64,000 nucleotides of DNA, taken from assembly GCA_963764665.1 (NCBI GenBank), contig CAVXTL010000024.1, positions 37,211-101,210 of the forward strand, read 5' to 3'. A model generated the notes under the pieces. That model ran no database searches. It worked only from the letters and a program-made list of their open reading frames with translations, and was not told where the DNA came from. Positions 33,462 through 41,706 of the stretch are shown piece after piece (within the stretch, counting starts at the first letter, position 1; every line of letters starts with the position of its first letter). Origin of the DNA: JACVRW01 sp963764665 (GTDB taxonomy: Bacteria; Actinomycetota; Thermoleophilia; Solirubrobacterales; Thermoleophilaceae). The translations under genes and the position numbers were made by a program.

Positions 33462-34121
33462 CTACTTGCGCGGGATCACGTTGTGGGAGACGAAGGCGGA
33501 GAGCGGCGTCGCGAGCTTCTGCAGCTCCGCGGTGCGCCCGGCTTCGATCCACATGCCCACCAGTTCGAGGATGGCGCCCACCACGCCCAGCGCCGCCTCG
33601 TCCGACAGCGGACCGATGGCGCTCTTGCCCTCGCGCGCAGACGCGTTGATCTCGAGGTAGCGATCGGCGAACACCCGGAGGACCGCGCGCCGGCGCGCCA
33701 GCGCCGCCGGGCCGGCCGCGTGCACCTCGATGATGATCGCGCGGCAGAAGGCGGGCTCGGCGGAGAGCACCGTGAGGAAGGCCTGGAGGCCCATGACCAC
33801 GCGCGAGTGCGGGTCGTCCTGTCCCTCGAGCGTGTCGGCCACCCGGCCGAGCAGGAACATGATGCCGGTGTCGTACATCGCCAGGAAGCACTCCTGCTTG
33901 TCGCTGAAGTGGTCGTAGAAGGTCTTGCGCGAGACCCCGGCGTACGACACCACGTGCGCGATCGTCGTGGAGGGGTAGCCGTGCTCCGCCACGGCCTGGG
34001 CCATGGCGTCGAGCAGCCGCCCGCGCTGGGAGGCCAGAACGGTCTCTCGCGTTAGCGAATGGCGCCCGGAGGGAAGAGGACCTAGGGGGAACTCGTAGAT
34101 GGCGGAGCCGCTGGCTTGCAC
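33462..34121 (-). CDS. TetR-family regulator
   Basis: The 219-residue product has the TetR helix-turn-helix LLDAMAQAVAEHGYPSTTIAHVVSYAGVSRKTFYDHFSDKQECFLAMYD. The ligand domain follows. The annotated start, GTG 34121, gives about 30 residues before the HTH; a start farther in is possible. It is divergent to the secreted hydrolase at 34181 with only 59 bp between, and two 16-bp direct repeats lie in that gap, so it likely represses the hydrolase and itself. Confidence 0.86.
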   Translation of the reverse strand: MQASGSAIYEFPLGPLPSGRHSLTRETVLASQRGRLLDAMAQAVAEHGYPSTTIAHVVSYAGVSRKTFYDHFSDKQECFLAMYDTGIMFLLGRVADTLEGQDDPHSRVVMGLQAFLTVLSAEPAFCRAIIIEVHAAGPAALARRRAVLRVFADRYLEINASAREGKSAIGPLSDEAALGVVGAILELVGMWIEAGRTAELQKLATPLSAFVSHNVIPRK

Positions 34122-34144
34122 TTTGGGAAACTCTAGCGTACTAT
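34116..34144 (+). promoter_or_regulatory. Sigma-70-like promoter of the secreted hydrolase
   Basis: TTGCAC (34116-34121) and TACTAT (34139-34144) are spaced by exactly 17 bp, predicting a start near 34151. A ribosome site GGGGAGA then lies just before the GTG at 34181. Confidence 0.55.
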
Positions 34145-34162
34145 CCGGAAACTTCAGCGTTC
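34126..34162. repeat. Pair of 16-bp direct repeats, 21 bp apart
   Basis: GGAAACTCTAGCGTAC (34126-34141) and GGAAACTTCAGCGTTC (34147-34162) match at 13 of 16 positions. The 21-bp offset is two helical turns. One copy lies between the -35 and -10 boxes and the other just after the -10, fitting repressor sites. Confidence 0.5.
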
Positions 34163-34180
34163 TTCAAACAGGGGAGACGA

Positions 34181-35707
34181 GTGAGGACGAGAGCGAGCGG
34201 TAGATGGTCGGTGGCCCTCATCGTGGCGGGTCTGGCGGCGGCGGCGATCGCGCCGGGCGCGCAGGCAAGGGATGCCACCGTGCGCTCCTTCGACCAGACG
34301 CGGATCAATACGCACTTCTTCCCGGCGGCGGGGCTGGCGCCCGGCAAACGCGCTCCCACTGTGATGGTCGGCCCCGGCTGGAGCCAGCCCGGCGAGACCG
34401 ACGAGAACTCGACATCCGAGGAGCTTTTCGGCGGGGTGGGCGTGGGCGTGCTCCGCAACGCGGGCTACAACGTGCTGACCTGGGACCCGCGCGGCTTCGG
34501 TCAGTCGGGCGGGCAGGTCATGGTCGACTCGCCGGACTACGAGGCCCGTGATGCGTCGGCCCTGATCGACTTCCTCGCGCAGCAGCCCGAGGCCCAGCTC
34601 GACAAGGCGGGCGACCCGCGGGTGGGCATGAACGGCAGCTCCTACGGCGGCGGCATCCAGTGGATCACGGCCGCGCGCGACGCGCGCGTGGACGTGATCA
34701 CGCCGAACATCTCCTGGAACTCGCTCACCACCAGCCTCTACAAGGACGGCGCGCTCAAGGCCGGCTGGGGCGTGCTGCTCTGCGGCCTGGGCACCGCCGC
34801 CTCGCTGCCCGGCGGGCTGTTGAACCCCGACGGGATCGAGCTCTCGCGGATGGACCCGCACCTGTTGAACACCTGCGTCAACGGCATCGCGAGCGGCTCC
34901 GTCGCCCCGGCCGACCAGGCCTGGTTCGCGGCCCACGGCCCGGACACCCTGCTGTCCAAGGTCAAGATCCCCACCCTGATCACCCAGGGCACGGCGGACA
35001 CGCTGTTCACGCTCAAGGAGGCGGCCCGCAACTATGCGTCCCTGCGCAGCCGCGGGGTGCCCACGAAGATGGTCTGGTTCTGCGGCGGGCACGGCGTGTG
35101 CCTCACGGGCGCCGGCCAGGCCGGGCACGTGGAGCGCTCGGTGCTCAACTGGCTGGGGCGCTACCTGAAGCGGGACACCTCGGTGCAGACCGGGCCGCGC
35201 TTCGAGTGGCTGGCGGACGACGCGCAGTGGCGCTCGGCGGCCGACTACCCGCTGCCCCGGCGCGGATCGCTCACCGCGGTCACGGGCCAGAAGACGCTCC
35301 CGATCGTGCCGGGCAGCCCCTCGGGCGGGCTGATCGCCGCCACGCCCGCCGCCAACTCCGTGGAGGTGGCCCTGCCCGCGGCGTCCGCAAACGCGCACGT
35401 GGTCGGCGAGCCCACGCTGAAGCTCTCCTACAGCGGCACGGCCGTAGCGGCGTCCACGCACCTGTACGCGCAGATCCTCGACAGCTCGGGGCGCGTGGTG
35501 GGCAACCAGGCCACTCCGATCCCGGTGACGCTCGACGGCAGGCTTCGCACCATCGAGCGGCCGCTCGAGGTGATCGCCTCGGAGGCGAAGGCAGGCACGG
35601 GCTACAAGCTCCAGATCACGCCGGGGACCACGCTCTACACGCCGCAGCGCTCGGCCGGCCTCGTCACGTTCGGGCGCATCGAGATCTCCTTGCCGATCAC
35701 CGGCTGA
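34181..35707 (+). CDS. Secreted CocE/NonD-type alpha/beta hydrolase
   Basis: The 508-residue product has a signal peptide (WSVALIVAGLAAAAIAPGAQA). An alpha/beta-hydrolase domain follows with the elbow VGMNGSSYGGGIQW (Ser nucleophile), LITQGTADTLFTLKEA (acid) and FCGGHGVCL (His). The C-terminal about 130 residues are a beta-rich jelly-roll module (LKLSYSGTAVAASTHLYAQILDSSG) as in X-Pro dipeptidyl-peptidase/cocaine-esterase relatives. It would act outside the cell on an ester or amide. The start is GTG with GGGGAGA upstream. Likely controlled by the divergent TetR. Confidence 0.82.
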   Translation: MRTRASGRWSVALIVAGLAAAAIAPGAQARDATVRSFDQTRINTHFFPAAGLAPGKRAPTVMVGPGWSQPGETDENSTSEELFGGVGVGVLRNAGYNVLTWDPRGFGQSGGQVMVDSPDYEARDASALIDFLAQQPEAQLDKAGDPRVGMNGSSYGGGIQWITAARDARVDVITPNISWNSLTTSLYKDGALKAGWGVLLCGLGTAASLPGGLLNPDGIELSRMDPHLLNTCVNGIASGSVAPADQAWFAAHGPDTLLSKVKIPTLITQGTADTLFTLKEAARNYASLRSRGVPTKMVWFCGGHGVCLTGAGQAGHVERSVLNWLGRYLKRDTSVQTGPRFEWLADDAQWRSAADYPLPRRGSLTAVTGQKTLPIVPGSPSGGLIAATPAANSVEVALPAASANAHVVGEPTLKLSYSGTAVAASTHLYAQILDSSGRVVGNQATPIPVTLDGRLRTIERPLEVIASEAKAGTGYKLQITPGTTLYTPQRSAGLVTFGRIEISLPITG

Positions 35708-35710
35708 GGC

Positions 35711-36073
35711 TCAGGACGGGCCAGGTGGCGGGCCTCTCCGGACGCGGGATCCCGGGGAGGCTCGCTCGTAGTTGAGGCGGAGCAGCTCGATTACGTCCAG
35801 GACGTCGGACTCGCTTTCCATGCGACGGGCGGCGGGCCCAACCCGATCGGGGAACACGGGGTGCGGCTCGATCCGGCCCTGCTCGCGGAGCTCGGCCCAG
35901 ACTGACTTCGGGAAGCCGAAGTGGGCTGAGCGGTCCCCGTGCAGGTGGCCAAGCTCCCGGCGGCCGAACCGAAAGGCCGTCGAGCTCCCTCGGCTACCGG
36001 GCTCCGCGGTGACTCCGGGCCACGAGGTCACCGCCGCCGTGATCCGTTCGCTTGGGGTGGGTGGGTTGCTCAT
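35711..36073 (-). CDS. DUF5519 (luciferase-domain) family protein
   Basis: The 120-residue product from ATG 36073 opens MSNPPTPSERITAAVTSWPG and contains FRFGRRELGHLHGDRSAHFGFPKSVWAELREQGRIEPHPVFPDRVGPAARRM, the conserved core of the DUF5519/'luciferase' family; its activity is unknown. An upstream GTG is rejected because a MerR-type promoter places the -10 hexamer 6 nt before this ATG, predicting a leaderless message. It follows the acetamidase gene by 46 bp but has this promoter of its own. Confidence 0.78.
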   Translation of the reverse strand: MSNPPTPSERITAAVTSWPGVTAEPGSRGSSTAFRFGRRELGHLHGDRSAHFGFPKSVWAELREQGRIEPHPVFPDRVGPAARRMESESDVLDVIELLRLNYERASPGSRVRRGPPPGPS

Positions 36074-36079
36074 CGGAAC

Positions 36080-36110
36080 ATTGAACAACTTCAAGTGCAC
36101 TTGAAGTCAA
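36080..36110 (-). promoter_or_regulatory. MerR-type promoter with 20-bp perfect palindrome
   Basis: On the minus strand TTGACT is followed by 19 bp and TTCAAT, then 6 nt to the ATG. Long 19-bp spacing is the hallmark of MerR-family activated promoters. The palindrome ACTTCAAGTGCACTTGAAGT (36088-36107) occupies the spacer and shares the TCAAGT-NN-ACTTGA core of SoxR-type sites. The cognate regulator gene is not next to it. Confidence 0.65.
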
Positions 36111-36119
36111 GCCCGAGCC

Positions 36120-37200
36120 CTAGGTGTAGGGCTCGAACACGTCGAGCGGCAGCACCGCCGACACGAGCGCGTTCGGCTTGTCCACCAGCTCGGACACGCG
36201 GAGCTCCACGGCGGCGCTCATCAGCACGTAGGCCGGCTCGCGCTCCATCCCGTGCTCGTGCTCGAGCCAGTCGAGCATCTCGAGCAGCGCCCGCCGGGTG
36301 GCCAGGTTGAGGTCGAGCTGCTCGTTGCGGCCGTGGTCGTCGAGCGGGATGCCGGTGGTCGCAAAGCACCTGCGCCCGGCCCGCGGTGGGCTCTCCCAGG
36401 CCGGGAAGCGGGGGCGCCAGCCCTCGCGGCGCAGGTCCCACGCGCACGGTCGCGGTCCCGCCCGTCTCGATCGCGGAGATGCACACCTCGCCGTCGCCCT
36501 GGGCGAAGTGCAGGTCGCCGATCGACAACAGCGCGCCGGGCGCGTGCACCGGCAGCAGCAGGCGGCTGCCCGCCACCAGATCGCGGATGTCGATGTTGCC
36601 GCCGTTCTCGCGCGGCGGGTAGGTGCGCAGCCCGTCGGCCGCCGAGGGCGGCACCGCCAGCTCCGGGCTCGGCAGCTCGAAGTCGCCGCCGCGTGAAGCC
36701 AGGTCGGCCTCACGCGCGAGCGCGCGCGTGAAGAGCTCCGCCGACGGGGCCACGCCGATCACACCGGCGAACACCCCCGCGGGCACGGCCACGCCCGGCA
36801 CGTCCTCCGAGCGCGCCCGCTCGCCGTCGAGCTCCCAGCGCGCGAGGAAGGGGCGCTCGAAGAGATCGCCGAGGAACCCCGAGCCCGGCCAGATCGCCGT
36901 CCATGCGAAGTCGTCGGTCTCGTATCCGAGCACGTCGATCTCGAGCACGTCCCCGGGCTCGGCGCCGCGCACCTCGAGCGGCCCGGTGAGCGGGTGGGCC
37001 AGGGCCGGTATCGCGAGCAGGTCCTCGTGAGACGACGTGCGCGTGATCGTGCCGTCGCGCGAGTCGCGCAGCTCGAAGGTCACGACCTCGCCGGGGTCCA
37101 CCGCGAGCACCGGGGGGATGCCCGGATGCCAGCGGTTGTGGCCGCCTGGCGCTCCCTCGTCGAGCCGCCGGGAGCGGTCGATCTCGATCCGCGCGCTCAT
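36120..37200 (-). pseudogene. Acetamidase/formamidase family protein, interrupted by a +1 frameshift
   Basis: The N-terminal part (MSARIEIDRSRRLDEG, GEVVTFELRDSRDGTITR, LTGPLEVRGAEPGDVLEIDVLGYE, GENGGNIDIRD-like PPRENGGNIDIRDL, LLLPVHAPGALLSIGDLHFAQGDGEVCISAIET) is a clear acetamidase/formamidase, which hydrolyses short amides. After TATVRV the frame breaks; the matching C terminus (DLRREGWRPRFPAWESP to VDKPNALVSAVLPLDVFEPYT) continues in the next frame to a stop at 36120. Removing one base of CCC 36437-36439 restores the family sequence. It is probably an intact gene with a base error. Confidence 0.8.
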
Positions 37201-37227
37201 GGCGGGTATGTACCCCGCCGGCGAGAC

Positions 37228-38415
37228 CTACAAGCCGTACGAGCGGCCGATCACGTCGAGCATGACCTCGTCCGTGCCCGCGCCGATGCGGTTCAGGCGC
37301 ATGTCGCGCCAGGCCCGCTCGATGCCGTACTCCTTCATGTAGCCGGCGCCGCCGTGGATCTGGAGGCACTCGTCGGTGACCTCGCAGGCCATGCGCGCCG
37401 CGTACAGCTTGGCCATCGAGATCTCGCGCACGGGGTACTCGCCGTTCTGATGGCGCCAGGCCGTGGAATAGACCATCTGGCGCGCAGCCTCGATCTTCGT
37501 GGCCATGTCGGCGAACTTGTGGCGGATCACCTGGAACTTGCCGATCGGGCGGCCGAAGGCGGTGCGGTCGGTGGCGTACTCGAGCGTCTTCTCGAAGCAG
37601 CGCTGGGCGCCCGCCACGCAGCCCGCGGCGCCGATCAGCCGCTCTCCCTGGAGCTCCCACATGATGTGGTAGAAGCCCTTGCCCTCCTGCCCGAGCAGCG
37701 CGTCCGCCGGCACGCGCACGTCCTGGAAGGCGAGCAGCGCGGTGTCGGAGGCGTGCATCCCCAGCTTCTCGAGCTTCTTCTCGCGGATCACGCCTTCCGT
37801 GTCCATGTCCACGAGGAAGAGCGAGAACCCGTCGTAGCCCGCGTCGGCATCGGTCTTCGTCACGAGCACGATGAAGTCGGCGCGGTGTCCGTTCGTAATG
37901 TAGGTCTTGGACCCGTTGATGACCCACTCGTCGCCGTCGCGCACGGCGCGCGTCTTGATCCCGGCCACATCCGAGCCGGCGTCGGGCTCGGTGATCCCGA
38001 GGCAGGAGATCTTCTGGCCCTGGATGGAGGGGACCAGGTAGCGCTGCTTCTGCTCCTCGGTGCCGAACAGGTGCACCGGGGGCGTGGCCATGTCGGTGTG
38101 CACCGCCACGCCCATCACGAGCCCACCGGACCCCGCATGCGACATCTCCTCGGCCAGCACGAGGTTGCAGTAGTAGTCGCCGCCCTGGCCGCCGTACTCC
38201 TCGGGGTAGGACAGGCCGAGGAAGCCGAGCTCGCCCATGCGGCGGAAGACCGAGTCGGGGAAGGTGGTCTCCTCCCACTCGTCGGCGTGGGGGGCCAGCT
38301 CCTTCTTGGCGAAGGCGCGGATGGACTCGCGGAGCTGGTCGTGCTCCTCGGTGAAGATGAAGTGCTTGCGCCTCGTCTCGAAGTTCGGCTTGAGCACCTT
38401 CTCGGCCGTTGCCAT
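37228..38415 (-). CDS. Acyl-CoA dehydrogenase
   Basis: The 395-residue FAD enzyme has LGITEPDAGSDVAGIKTRAV, EWVINGSKTYITNGHRADF, GMHASDTALLAFQDVRVP, RTAFGRPIGKFQVIRHKFADM and IHGGAGYMKEYGIERAWRDMRLNRIGAGTDEVMLDVIGR. It resembles short/branched-chain dehydrogenases. The ATG at 38415 follows GAGGGGGACCC; the long open frame upstream is a shadow of other genes. An imperfect 23-bp palindrome 45 bp upstream (38460-38482) is shared with the carboxyltransferase operon. Confidence 0.92.
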   Translation of the reverse strand: MATAEKVLKPNFETRRKHFIFTEEHDQLRESIRAFAKKELAPHADEWEETTFPDSVFRRMGELGFLGLSYPEEYGGQGGDYYCNLVLAEEMSHAGSGGLVMGVAVHTDMATPPVHLFGTEEQKQRYLVPSIQGQKISCLGITEPDAGSDVAGIKTRAVRDGDEWVINGSKTYITNGHRADFIVLVTKTDADAGYDGFSLFLVDMDTEGVIREKKLEKLGMHASDTALLAFQDVRVPADALLGQEGKGFYHIMWELQGERLIGAAGCVAGAQRCFEKTLEYATDRTAFGRPIGKFQVIRHKFADMATKIEAARQMVYSTAWRHQNGEYPVREISMAKLYAARMACEVTDECLQIHGGAGYMKEYGIERAWRDMRLNRIGAGTDEVMLDVIGRSYGL

Positions 38416-38459
38416 GCGGGTCCCCCTCGTAGTGGATGCTGCGAGGGCACCGTACCAAA

Positions 38460-38482
38460 AGTAGGGAGTTGGACTTCCTACT
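38460..38482. promoter_or_regulatory. Operator A: imperfect 23-bp palindrome before the acyl-CoA dehydrogenase
   Basis: Half-sites AGTAGGGAGT and ACTTCCTACT flank TGG; 9 of 10 positions are symmetric. Together with the 7 bases after it, the sequence matches 24 of 30 positions of the site at 42538-42560. The consensus half AGTAGGAAGT suits a TetR-type dimer. Confidence 0.6.
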
Positions 38483-39194
38483 ACTGACCGCGGGCGAACC
38501 GGCCCGTGGCGACGGGGAAGCCCTGGATCGCGATCCAAGACTTCACCAGGCCGCCGAAGCGCTCCGGCACGATCCGCGACGCCGGGAACAGCCGCTGTAG
38601 CTCGCTGCGCCTCATCAAGCGGTGCTGCTGGACGATCTCGCGCGCGAAGGCGGGATCGGGGCAGCGCCCGGCCCAGCCGACCCCCCGGCGCGTGAGGATC
38701 GCCACGCGCGCGTCCTCGGAGAGCCAGTGCCACGCCGGCACCAGGAAGTGCGGCTCCACGGGAAACCAGAAGTTCGGCGTCTGCACCCAGATGGCGCTCG
38801 ATACGCGCTGCACCTCCGCCGCCATGCGCGACTGCGCCTCGAAGGTGAACAGATGCTCGATCACGGAGTTGCTGAAAGCGATGTCGAACTCGGCGTCGCC
38901 GAACGACCCGAGGTCGGTCGCGTCGCCCACCCGGGCGCGCACGTTCTCGTGCGGGTGCTCCTGCTCGCTGAGGTTGAGCAGCGTGATCGACACGTCCTCG
39001 CGATCGGTCCAGCCGCGGCGCTCCCAGAAGGAGACGGTGCCACCCACATCGAGGATCGAGACCGGGCGTGGTAGGCGCCCGACCAGGCTGTCGAACAGCT
39101 GGAAGCGCCGTTCGCGCAACCGGCGGCTGAGGGAACCCGGGTCGCCGTCGTCGGCGAGACGCCGCATCCGCTCGGCCGGGCTGACCAGCATCAC
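38481..39194 (-). CDS. Class I SAM-dependent methyltransferase
   Basis: The 237-residue product has a Methyltransf_11-like core: SILDVGGTVSFWERRG (SAM loop variant DVGGTVSF), ISITLLNLS-like DVSITLLNLSEQEHP, VGDATDLGSFGDAEFDIAFSNSVIEHL (motif with acidic patch), and IWVQTPNFWFPVEPH. The VEPHFLVPAWHWLSEDARV segment is typical of glycan- or lipid-associated methyltransferases, but the substrate is unknown. The start is GTG 39194 or ATG 39191. Its stop overlaps operator A. Confidence 0.75.
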   Translation of the reverse strand: MMLVSPAERMRRLADDGDPGSLSRRLRERRFQLFDSLVGRLPRPVSILDVGGTVSFWERRGWTDREDVSITLLNLSEQEHPHENVRARVGDATDLGSFGDAEFDIAFSNSVIEHLFTFEAQSRMAAEVQRVSSAIWVQTPNFWFPVEPHFLVPAWHWLSEDARVAILTRRGVGWAGRCPDPAFAREIVQQHRLMRRSELQRLFPASRIVPERFGGLVKSWIAIQGFPVATGRFARGQ

Positions 39195-39255
39195 CAGCGG
39201 ACTCTCTCACCCCGCCGTCGCCGGCCACCCGGGTCGAACGGCTAGGTTCCCGCCC

Positions 39256-40620
39256 TTGGCCGAGCTGAGCTTCGACGTGATCGTGGTGGGCGGCGGCCCG
39301 GCGGGCGAGGTCTGCGCCGGGCGGCTCGGCGACGCGGGGCTCGAGGTGGCGCTGGTGGAGCAGGAGCTGGTGGGCGGCGAGTGCTCGTTCTACGCATGCA
39401 TGCCGTCGAAGGCGCTCCTGCGCCCCGGTGAGCTGCTGGCCGAGGTCAGGCGCATCCCGGGCGTGCGCGAGGCGGTCACGGGAGACCTCGACGTGCGCGC
39501 GGTGCTCGAGCGGCGCGACGAGGTCATCCACAACCTGGACGACTCGCACATGGAGCCGTGGCTGGCCGACCACGGGGTGACGCTGGTGCGCGGCCACGCG
39601 CGGTTCGACGGCGAGCGCCGGCTGAAGGTGGAGGGCGACACGCTGGTGGCGCGCCAGGCCGTGGTGGTGGCCTCCGGCAGCGGCGCGGCCGTGCCGCCGA
39701 TCGACGGGCTGCGCGAGGCCCGGCCCTGGACCAACCGCGAGGCCACGCTCGCGAAGGAGGTCCCCGAGCGCCTGGCGATCCTCGGCGGCGGGGTGGTGGG
39801 CGTGGAGATGGCGCAGGCGTGGAGCTCGCTCGGATCGCAGGTGACGCTGGTCGAGGCGGCCGACCGCTTGCTGCCGAACGAGGAGCCGTTCGCCGGCGAG
39901 GAGGTGCGCTCCGCCCTCCACGAGCGCGGCGTGGACGTCCAGGTGGGCGTCAAGGCCACGGCGGTGCGCGCCCGCGACGGCGAGGTGGAGGTCGAGCTGG
40001 ACACCGGCGGACCGGTGCGCGGCGAGCAGCTCCTCGTGGCGGTCGGCCGGCGGCCGAGGACCGACGACCTGGGTCTGGAGTCGGTGGGGCTCGAGCCGGG
40101 CAAGTCGATCGAGGTGGACGACCGCATGCGGGCCAACGACTGGCTCTACGCCATCGGCGACGTGAACGGCCGCGTGCTGCTCACCCACATGGGCAAGTAC
40201 CAGGCGCGGATCGCGGCCGGCACGATCCTCGGCCAGGACGTGAGCGCCATCGCCGACGACGCCCGCTCGCCGCGAGTGATCTTCACGGACCCGCAGGTGG
40301 CGGCGGTGGGCTACACGCTCGAGCGTGCGCGGGCCGCGGGCCTGGACGTCCGCGCCGTGGACGTGCCCACGCAGTCCACGGCCGGTGCGAGCTTCTACGG
40401 CCGCGACGACGCGCCGGGCACATCGCGGCTCGTGATCGACGACAGCCGCGGCGTGGTTGTGGGCGCCACGTTCACGGGGGTCGAGGTGGGCGAGTGGCTC
40501 CATGCGGCCACGATCGCCGTGGTCGGCGAGGTGCCGCTCGACCGTCTCGCACACGCCGTGCCGGCGTTCCCAACCCGCAGCGAGGTATGGCTGAAGCTGC
40601 TCGAGAGCTACGAGCTCTGA
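39256..40620 (+). CDS. FAD-NAD(P) disulfide oxidoreductase (dihydrolipoamide dehydrogenase/mercuric reductase-like)
   Basis: The 454-residue product has the FAD dinucleotide loop FDVIVVGGGPAGEVCAGRLG, the redox disulfide in VGGECSFYACMPSKALLRP (Cys43, Cys48), the NAD loop LAILGGGVVGVEMAQAW, and the FAD/ribityl motif LYAIGDVNGRVLLTHMGKYQ. The C-terminal dimer region reads AHAVPAFPTRSEVW: the usual catalytic His of the HPT motif is Phe here, so classical dithiol-disulfide turnover is doubtful and the natural acceptor is unknown. The start is TTG 39256. It heads a plus-strand run with tight spacing. Confidence 0.82.
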   Translation: MAELSFDVIVVGGGPAGEVCAGRLGDAGLEVALVEQELVGGECSFYACMPSKALLRPGELLAEVRRIPGVREAVTGDLDVRAVLERRDEVIHNLDDSHMEPWLADHGVTLVRGHARFDGERRLKVEGDTLVARQAVVVASGSGAAVPPIDGLREARPWTNREATLAKEVPERLAILGGGVVGVEMAQAWSSLGSQVTLVEAADRLLPNEEPFAGEEVRSALHERGVDVQVGVKATAVRARDGEVEVELDTGGPVRGEQLLVAVGRRPRTDDLGLESVGLEPGKSIEVDDRMRANDWLYAIGDVNGRVLLTHMGKYQARIAAGTILGQDVSAIADDARSPRVIFTDPQVAAVGYTLERARAAGLDVRAVDVPTQSTAGASFYGRDDAPGTSRLVIDDSRGVVVGATFTGVEVGEWLHAATIAVVGEVPLDRLAHAVPAFPTRSEVWLKLLESYEL

Positions 40621-40621
40621 G

Positions 40622-40903
40622 GTGGCCGCCACGAGCGCAGAGGAGGTGCTTCGCCGGGTGCGCTCGCTCCGCCCGGGCTCCGTCACGACCTACGGCGACC
40701 TGTCGCCCGGCGCGCCGCGCTTCGCCGGCGCGGTGCTGGCGGAGTGCCACGATCCCGAGGTCCCGTGGCAGCGCGTGGTCCGCGCCGACGGCTCGCTGGC
40801 CAAGGGCGAGCGGCAGCGTCGCCTGCTCGAGGCGGAGGGTGTGCCCTTCCGCGGTCAGCGCGTCGACATGCGGGCAGCGTGGGCTCCGCCGGAGCCCGAG
40901 TAG
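40622..40903 (+). CDS. Alkyltransferase-like protein (ATL, MGMT family without catalytic Cys)
   Basis: The 93-residue product matches the DNA-binding half of O6-methylguanine transferase: VLRRVRSLRPGSVTTYGDLSPGAPRFAGAVLAECHDPEVPWQRVVRADGSLAKGERQRRLLEAEGV. The active-site PCHR is PWQR, with Trp49 in place of Cys. Such ATL proteins bind O6-alkylguanine damage and hand it to nucleotide excision repair. It follows the preceding stop by one base and starts with GTG. The arginine finger region and RxxLLxxEGV are kept. Confidence 0.85.
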   Translation: MAATSAEEVLRRVRSLRPGSVTTYGDLSPGAPRFAGAVLAECHDPEVPWQRVVRADGSLAKGERQRRLLEAEGVPFRGQRVDMRAAWAPPEPE

Positions 40904-40918
40904 TAGAACTGTCGGCGC

Positions 40919-41704
40919 ATGGCCTACGAGAATCTCCTCTACGAGGTGCGCGACGACGGCGTGGCCACCATCTCGCTCAACGCCCCCGACACGCGCAACG
41001 CCCTCTCGGGCGAGCTGCTCGGCGAGCTGATCGACGCCTTCGAGGCGGCGCGGGACGACGAGCGCGTTCGCTGCGTCGTGCTCGGCTCGACGCACGAGAA
41101 GGTGTTCAGCGCCGGCGGGAACCTCGATCAGTTCGCAGCCGACGTGCCGCTCGTGCACAAGCACTTCGGCACCGAGCGCTTTCCGCGGCTCTTCACCCTG
41201 ATCATGCAGCTCGGCAAGCCCACCATCTGCGCGGCGGGGGGGCACGTGCTGGCGGGTGCGCTCGGGATCGCGCTGGCCTGCGACCTGATCGTGGCCAAGG
41301 ACACCGCCACCTTCGGTACGCCCGAGATCAACGTGGGCGTGTTCCCGTTCATGATCATGGCCCTGATCTATCGCAACGTGCCGCGGAAGAAGGCGAACGA
41401 GCTGCTGCTGCTCGGAGAGCGGATCTCGGCGGAGGAGGCACGTGAGCTGGGGATCGTCAACCGCGTCGTTCCGGACGGCGAGTTCGACGCGGCGGTGGAC
41501 GAGTGGGCGGTCAAGCTCGCGGCCAAGTCGCCGGTGCTGATGAAGCTCGGGAAGGACGCCATGTACCGTCAGCTGGACATGTCGCTCCCGGACGCACTCG
41601 ACCACCTGCGCAGCCAGCTGTCCATCGCGTTCACCACGGAGGACATCCAGGAGGGGGTGAGGGCATTCTTCGAGAAGCGGGATCCGAGCTGGACCGGCCG
41701 CTGA
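40919..41704 (+). CDS. Enoyl-CoA hydratase/isomerase family protein
   Basis: The 261-residue crotonase-fold product shows VATISLNAPDTRNALSGELLGEL, VFSAGGNLDQF, and CAAGGHVLAGALGIALACDLIVAKDTATFGTPEINVGVFPFMIMALI with an acidic residue in the catalytic region. It should hydrate or isomerise an enoyl-CoA, or act in branched-chain or aromatic acyl-CoA catabolism. It lies between the ATL and arginase-family genes with 15 and 2 bp gaps, so it is probably cotranscribed with both. The end FFEKRDPSWTGR is typical of the family. Confidence 0.88.
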   Translation: MAYENLLYEVRDDGVATISLNAPDTRNALSGELLGELIDAFEAARDDERVRCVVLGSTHEKVFSAGGNLDQFAADVPLVHKHFGTERFPRLFTLIMQLGKPTICAAGGHVLAGALGIALACDLIVAKDTATFGTPEINVGVFPFMIMALIYRNVPRKKANELLLLGERISAEEARELGIVNRVVPDGEFDAAVDEWAVKLAAKSPVLMKLGKDAMYRQLDMSLPDALDHLRSQLSIAFTTEDIQEGVRAFFEKRDPSWTGR

Positions 41705-41706
41705 CG

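Noticed and set aside
37228..40686. 1152-codon minus-strand frame
   Set aside because: Only the first 395 codons before ATG 38415 are the dehydrogenase; the rest is antisense to other genes.
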